DNA from: Harmothoe impar
Lineage: Eukaryota > Annelida > Polychaeta > Phyllodocida > Polynoidae
Direction of reading: 5' to 3'
DNA length: 64,000 bases
Assembly: GCA_947462335.1 (NCBI GenBank)
Contig: OX381709.1
Span: 69,928,609 to 69,992,608, forward strand
Shown here piece after piece: positions 58,149 to 64,000 of the stretch. The number at the start of each line of letters is the position of its first letter. Position 1 is the first letter of the stretch. The position numbers were made by a program, and so were the translations under genes. A model generated the notes under the pieces. That model had not been told where the DNA came from, did no database searches, and saw nothing but the letters and a program-made list of their open reading frames with translations.

Positions 58149-58772
58149 AGGGGGTGGTCCGAGAAGGCGAGCGGACGACCCCTGTATATGATGTACGCCA
58201 ACATACCAGAGAGGTAGAGCCTAGTGAAATTCCGAAGGCAGGAAGGGAATCAGGGGTGGCTTCGAGCTTGAGGGGCTCGGATGCCGGCCTGGTTAACATT
58301 CCAGTCCAACAGTTGCCCGGCAATGAGGCAGGGAGGCCCATTACGGATAGGAACGAGGAAGTTGCGGCTGTCACAGACACCGTGTGGGTAGGGAGTACCC
58401 AGCTTTCCCCGGATCATCCATGTTTCGACCATTTGAAGAAACATGGCCTTGATTTGGCTACTCCGAAGGATTTTAAACGCTTTACTGTAAACCCGTCTCC
58501 GCTGGGGGGGAGACGGTGGTATGTGTCTGTTACTGTGGCCGGTAGAGCGGGCGAATTTTTAGTAGATACGGGAGCTAGCCACTCCTTTATCTCCTCTAAC
58601 TTCTATGCTCTTATGCCGGATAGTCGTGATAACTTCAAAACGAGGGTAAACGCCTGTTCGGCCGATGGGTCAAGTATGCAGACGTATGGGCGCGCGTTCA
58701 TACCGCTCCGAATTGGAGGGAAGGAGTATGTGGCTTCTCCCACCATTGCGGATATTGCAGACGACGGTATAC
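58145..58772 (+). pseudogene. pol: linker and aspartic protease, interrupted
   Basis: In the -1 frame after the heptamer: about 110 residues of linker, then a retropepsin-like domain with the active site VDTGASHSF (DTG codons 58,565-58,573). A transposon enters at 58,773, before the conserved C-terminal ILG-type motif of the protease. That motif is found on the other side of the insertion, from 61,078. The protease would process the gag-pol polyprotein. It is disrupted here, as the frame runs into a TAA inside the foldback at about 58,847. Confidence 0.85.
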
Positions 58773-58840
58773 GGCTCTGTCTCACCAGTTTGGTGCAGTT
58801 GCGTTTCTGCTCGTCACGTTTCTGCTCGGTTTCTGCTCGG
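58773..58840 (+). repeat. left 68-bp terminal inverted repeat
   Basis: Contains three partly overlapping copies of GTTTCTGCTCG behind the unique 28-bp tip. Perfectly complementary to the right terminus. Confidence 0.95.
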
Positions 58841-59705
58841 CATGAATAATGGGTATAATGACCCAATTCTTTTTCATGCATGTTCTATAGGTACATAGTA
58901 ACACTACTCACTATTTGGCTTGGTTAAGAAAGTCTGTCCACCCCCCCTACAAGACCCTAAAGTTTTCACCAAAACCATTGTTTCACGTTTCTGCTCGGCT
59001 ACAGTAATTTGTCTCTGTAGTAGAGAGTTTTAATTTTTTTCTATTTTTTGTTAGGGAAATTGGAGTTATATCTCCCCGCTTTGGTACTGGGAAATTACCA
59101 TGTTTTCCATTTATTGGCTCTTTTTTCCTCCCAGAAAAAAGTTCAACTTTGTACTTATATTGTGGCCAACCCCTGTATGGGGTATGTTTCACTCCACTTC
59201 CTACTTCTTCTATCATCACTTCTCTACCAGAATTTTATGTATTTGGTGCTACTTTCATCATAGAATTCAAACTAGAGCCAAAATAGGACTTGATGTAGCC
59301 GAGCAGAAACGTGAAACAGCTGAGCAGAAACGTGTTAGTACAATACAGGGATTGTACACCATCTCCAGTATGTCAGAGATTGGATAGAAGTCAATAGTTT
59401 TTCATCATTTCTTTCCAAGGGGCACCTGAAAAAGGATCTACACTCCCCTTTTTTAACTTGATTCCAACTGAAGCACACCAATTTTACCCAAAAAGGGCAG
59501 CATTTCTGCCGAGCAGAAACGTGAAACACACCTGTATGAAGGGTACAAATCTCAGTCTGACCTCTCTTATCTTGTAAATTACCTCTTCTTAACTACCAAA
59601 AGTGCTGAGTCAGCAGCCCACACACGTTTCCTACCTTTCTGAGTTGATCCAATATCCATATGTCAAACATTCCTCCTGTCCAGCCTCATATGTCCCTCCA
59701 TTTCA

Positions 59706-59741
59706 GCCGAGCAGAAACGTAAATTTACGTTTCTGCTCGGC
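59706..59741. repeat. 36-bp perfect palindrome of the iterated motif
   Basis: Two motif copies head to head around AAATTT. The same arrangement with one mismatch lies at 60,467-60,502. Each marks the start of an A module. Confidence 0.9.
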
Positions 59742-61009
59742 AAATACACATGCAAATTGAGCTGTATCATGAGGTCTGCCAGAGAAATAGTGCCAAAAAA
59801 CAGTAAAATTGAGTAGGTAAGAGATGGTACAAAAGGTAGGAAGTCAGATTGCATATACTGCATGCAGAGGGATCCACAAATTAGCTCCAAACTTTGGAGG
59901 GAAATTAATCTTGAAAACATGAACACATGAGAAGTTAAGGCTTGGACAAAGACAGGAAATATTTTGTATGTTAGTAAAACAAACGCTGTAGGTGACAGTA
60001 AACATGTGTATGCTTCTGTTCCAAAAAAAAAAGTGGGAAAAAGTTGAAAACTCTACCTTTCACAAAGGGTTTATTCTTGCCGAGCAGAAACGTGAATGGA
60101 CAATTTTGTGTAATACTTTAGGCTCTCTTAGGGGGTGGAGGAAATGGAAATGTTTATCTAAGATAAATACCAGGTAGTATTACTTTATAGGTATAAAAGC
60201 TAGATGAGATCAGAGAGGTTATGAGATCAAAGAGGCTCAATACAGATTATTGCCATTAAATTGGTGTGTAGCATGTTAAGTGCTAGGCCTTTTGCTACAT
60301 TACAGAATGGCCAATATTTAACATGTTTTCACCATTATGTGCTATGGTGCACTTTACAGAGGGTCTATGCTACCTTATTCTAACTTTATTTCAATTAGTT
60401 TACAGCCCCATCACCCCATCTTTGCCCAAGATCTGCCGAGCAGAAACCGAGCAGAAACGTGAATCAGCTGAGCAGAAACGTAAATTTACGTTTCTGCTCG
60501 GCAAACATGACATGGAAATTTATCTCTGTGATAAAATCTATCGGAGAAGTATTGCCAAAAACTTAAGAAATGGATAGGTAAGAGGCGGTACAAGAGGCAG
60601 GAGGTGAAATTACCTATACCCCATGTAGGGGCAGTCCACAAATTAACTGCAAAGTATGGGGGAAAATATTCTTGAAAAAGAAGGCAAAATATGGAAAACA
60701 ACAGAAGTTTAGGCTTAGACAAAGGCAGAAAATATTCAGATGTTAGTAAAATCAACACTGTAGGTGAGAGTAAACATGTGTATACTTCTGTTCAAAAAGA
60801 AAAAAGTGAAAAAAAGTGAAAACTCTACCTTTCACAAAGGGTTTATTCTTGCCGAGCAGAAACGTGAAAGGATGATTTTGAGAAAAACTTTGGGGCCCTA
60901 TAGGGGGGCAGATCAACATTTCTTAAGCAAGGCAAATAGCAGGCAGTGTTAGTGTATGCTTATAGAATCCCCCTGAAAAAGAATTTGGTCAAAATTCACA
61001 TTTTTATGG

Positions 61010-61077
61010 CCGAGCAGAAACCGAGCAGAAACGTGACGAGCAGAAACGCAACTGCACCAAACTGGTGAGACAGAGCC
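61010..61077 (-). repeat. right 68-bp terminal inverted repeat
   Basis: Exact inverse of the left terminus, followed by the ATAC duplication. Confidence 0.95.
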
Positions 61078-63360
61078 ATACTCGGATTAGATTTTTCGGC
61101 GTTGTATGACGCGGTCCTGAATCCGGGTACAGGGGTACTCCTGATAGAGCACCCGTACCGTGCGGTAGAGCAATGTGTGCTCCGACAAGTGTCGACAGTG
61201 GCAACGGTGGTCCAAACTGTAAAGATTCCTCCCGGACAGACGTGTGACGTGCTGGTCCGAAGCAAGGGGCTTAGGAGAGAGGAAGAGGCAGTTGTGGAGC
61301 CGGATGTGGCCATGTTGGGTAGTATCGGTTTGACGGGCATGGACACCCTAGTGGGTGATGGTGCTTGGACCGTAGTGCCGGTTTCTAACCCCGGGTTGGA
61401 ACCGAAGTATCTAAGGAAAGATACAATACTGGGGAAGGTGTTCACCAGTGAGGCAGTGATGCCTGCTGGACAGGTGAGCATGAAGGGTGACCCTTCTCCG
61501 ACCGCTCTGAGTGAGGGACTTGAGAAAATGATCTCCGAAACGGATGTGACGGATCGGAGGGATCTCGACTCCCTAAGGAGGCTGGTAGTGAAGTATCAGG
61601 ATGCATGGCAGGTGGAGGGGGAGCCTTTGGGCCGAACCGACAAAGTGTTGCATTCTATCAATACGGGTGATGCACAGCCTTTCAAGATGCCTTACCGACG
61701 CTTGCCTTTGGGTAAGAAAGCGGTGGTAGAGGAACAAGTGAAGACCATGTTGGAACAGAAGGTGATCGTGCCTAGCACTAGCCCCTGGTCCAGCCCGGTC
61801 CAGATGGTTACTAAGAAGGACGGGTCTATCCGATTTTGTATCGACTATAGGCGCCTGAATGGGGTAACCAAGAAAAATGCATATCCTCTCCCCCGGATTG
61901 ATGAGACTCTGGACTCTTTGGGTGGGAACCAATGGTTCTGCACCCTTGATTTGCAGTCCGGATATTGGCAGATCGGGATGAAGGAGGAGGATAAAGAGAA
62001 AACAGCTTTTACAAGTCACATTGGACTGTATCAGTTTGAGCTGATGCCCTTCGGGTTGTGCAACGCCCTGGCCACTTTTGAGGCTATGATGGAAACTCTT
62101 CTGAGTGATCTGTTGTGGCGCAAATGTTTGGTATACTTGGATGATGTCATTGTCTTTGGCAAGACTTTTGAAGAGTGTGCGTTGAACCTCGGAGAGGTTT
62201 TGGAACGAATTCGGTCCAATGGCTTGACATTAAAGCCGAAGAAATGTGAACTTTTTCGGAAGTCCATGGTCTATTTGGGCCGGATCATCTCCACCGAGGG
62301 TGTGCAGGCTGATCCGGCTAAATTGGAGACTGTGGAGACTTGGGAAGTTCCAAAAGGACCAAAGGATATCAGATCCTTTTTAGGGTTCTGTTCCTATTAC
62401 AGGGACTTCATCCCCGGATTCTCTAGGGTGTCTCAGCCATTACAACGGTTGAGCCATTGGACTCCGGGGAGAAAAAAAGAGCCCTTCCCATGGGGGATGG
62501 AACAGAATGAAGCCTTCAAAGAGATTAAGGCGTTGTTCCGAACCACCCCGGTGCTGAGATACCCTACGGAGAAGGGGCATTTCATCCTTGACACTGATGC
62601 GAGCAATGAGAGCATCGGGGCCGCATTGTCCCAAATCCAGGACGGAGTAGAGGTCCCGCTGGCGTTCGCTAGTAACAGTATGAACAAGGCACAGAGAAAT
62701 TATTGTACTACCAAGCGAGAGCTGCTCGCAGTAGTGGTGTACACGAAGAAGTTTCGGCACTTCTTATATGGAGGAAATTTCACACTCCGTACCGATCATT
62801 CGGCCTTGAGGTGGCTCCTTAATTTTAAGGACGCCGAGGGAATGATTGGTCGGTGGTTGAATCACCTCAGCGAGTTCGGACTGGAAAACTCTCATATCCA
62901 GCACCGAGCAGGCACGAAGCATATTAATGCTGACTGCCTGAGTAGACGTCCGGTACGCCGTTGTGTGCGTCCGGAGTGTGGGGATTGTGGTGCTCACAAT
63001 GCTGTGGTAGCGAGTGTGCGTTTGCCTTATGATGGGTTGTTGCAAAACCTGTTGGATTGGTCCACCGACACTATAAGGACGTACCAGATGGCCGATCCTA
63101 CCATAGCACGACTGAGGGAGCTTGTCCCTACTGGGGTCTGTCCAGTGAGACCCGAAATATCACTGGAAAACCGTGAGATGCGACGTTTCTTGGCTCAGTT
63201 CCACGAACTGGAGGTCCGAGACTCGTTGTTGTGCAGGTGGAAGACTTGTCCCGGAAAGCGGAGGGTGTTACAAATGGTAATCCCTGCTGCTATGAGGAAA
63301 GACATCCTGTACTACTGCCACGGCCATTCCACTAGTGGGCATTTCGGAAAGAAACGCTAG
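61078..63360 (+). pseudogene. pol: protease end, reverse transcriptase and RNase H
   Basis: From 61,078 the frame opens with the ILG-type protease end. A connector follows, then a gypsy-class reverse transcriptase: SPWSSPVQMVTKKDGS, FCIDYRRLN, FCTLDLQSGYWQI and the catalytic YLDD at 62,134-62,145. RNase H follows from about 62,575 with FILDTDASNESIG, a KRELLAV motif and TDHSALRWL. The frame ends with the start of the integrase zinc domain (HSTSGHFGKKR) and an amber TAG at 63,358-63,360. The catalytic residues look intact. With the foldback and one ATAC removed, this frame equals the protease frame (2,309 bp removed; coordinates agree modulo 3). Confidence 0.95.
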
Positions 63361-64000
63361 TTGGAAAGGCTGAGTCGGAGATACTACTGGCCCGGCATGT
63401 CAGGCGACCTTTTAAGGTGGATCGAGACCTGTCCGGCCTGTTGTTTAGGCAAACCTGGTCCTGGATTAGGAAAATTGCCACTGCAACAAGAGCTATTCGG
63501 AGTGAGATTTGCTCGAATAGCTGTGGACATTATCAGTGGAGTTAAACCCACTCCAAAAGGTAATACGTGTATGATGGTGGTCTCGGACTACTATACGAAA
63601 TACACCCGAGTGTACCCACTCGAGGATCATACCGCTGCTACTTGTGCGGAAGCATTGGTGAAGGGGTGGATCCTCCATCTGGGGGCTCCTTTGATGTTAC
63701 ATAGCGATCAAGGGAGAGAATTTGAGTCCAAACTATGGACAGCTATGTGCCATCAGTTGGCTATATGCAAAACTCGGACCAATCCGTACCGGCCACAGTC
63801 CGACGGGCAGGTGGAGCGGTTCAATCGGACCTTGATCCAGGTTTTGAAGCCATTAGTGAACTCCCATATGGATGATTGGGATGATCAATGCGAATTTGTG
63901 GTGCATGCGTATAACAATACGGTCCACACTTCGACAAATTGCACACCGAACCTCTTGGTGTTCGGAGAGGACTTGATCATGCCGGCGGATTTAGTATTCG
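63361..64000 (+). pseudogene. pol: integrase, cut by the stop and by the window edge
   Basis: Same frame as the reverse transcriptase, directly after the amber stop, and open to the last base. The zinc domain is completed by CPAC (about 63,430). The catalytic core has Asp at 63,526, Asp at 63,706 (HSDQGREF) and Glu at 63,814 (DGQVERFN), with 35 residues between the last two, the DD35E pattern. Integrates the cDNA into the genome. The C-terminal domain and the 3' LTR are beyond the window. Confidence 0.93.

Larger units (their letters stand above)
58773..61077. mobile_element. 2,305-bp foldback transposon with perfect 68-bp inverted ends and iterated motif
   Basis: Ends GGCTCTGTCTCACC and GGTGAGACAGAGCC are part of perfect 68-bp terminal inverted repeats (58,773-58,840 and 61,010-61,077). 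Target duplication ATAC at 58,769-58,772 and 61,078-61,081. The 13-bp word CCGAGCAGAAACG or its inverse occurs about 18 times, three at each end and the rest between modules. Right half: module A (59,742-60,078 and 60,503-60,849) and module B (about 60,093-60,190 and 60,864-61,009), twice in direct order. Left half: mirrored B (58,841-58,983) and A (58,998-59,296). No transposase frame is visible. A 4-bp duplication fits several DNA transposon superfamilies (Chapaev, Sola, Academ, Ginger); none can be chosen. Confidence 0.93.

Overview
The window reads as repeat-rich, non-coding DNA from an invertebrate animal. The evidence is AT-leaning sequence, no operons, no intact host gene that I can recognise, and a dense mix of animal-type mobile elements: a Ty3/gypsy LTR element, a DIRS-like gag, non-LTR relics, tRNA-derived SINE pieces, Mutator-type and hAT-type foldbacks, and TTAA-flanked MITEs. 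A marine invertebrate such as a lancelet, echinoderm, hemichordate, mollusc or cnidarian would fit. The sequence alone does not settle the taxon.

Layout. 0-8 kb: MITEs, a Mutator-type foldback family with 9-bp target duplications, and a broken non-LTR reverse transcriptase hit by one of those foldbacks. 8.4-33.2 kb: an old direct segmental duplication, copy A at about 8.8-19.1 kb and copy B at about 25.75-33.2 kb. Its eleven collinear anchors are mostly diverged, but two short blocks remain 100% identical and another keeps homeodomain-type TAAT cores. Each copy carries private insertions, so the other copy serves as the empty site. 33-48 kb: MITEs, minisatellites, a second non-LTR relic, a recent 0.57-kb tandem duplication, and a foldback packed with GGACGGA motifs. 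48.9-51.2 kb: a gag-like reading frame with two in-frame stops, bounded by a perfect 54-bp direct repeat. 52.9-54.1 kb: three near-identical 0.41-kb tandem units.

55.1-64 kb: the 5' end of a Ty3/gypsy-type retrotransposon: LTR, primer-binding site, gag, protease, reverse transcriptase/RNase H and integrase, running off the right edge. It is dead: a frameshift in gag, an amber stop between RNase H and integrase, and a 2,305-bp foldback transposon inside the protease. That foldback has perfect 68-bp terminal inverted repeats, an ATAC target duplication, and about 18 copies of one 13-bp motif arranged between mirrored modules. Removing it with one target copy puts the protease and reverse transcriptase in the same frame. 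Gag and pol are linked by a canonical -1 slippery heptamer directly before the gag stop.

Best leads: the motif-punctuated foldback, the perfectly conserved blocks in the duplicated segments, the gag-like element with 54-bp direct repeats, and the palindromic TTAA MITE family scattered through the window.
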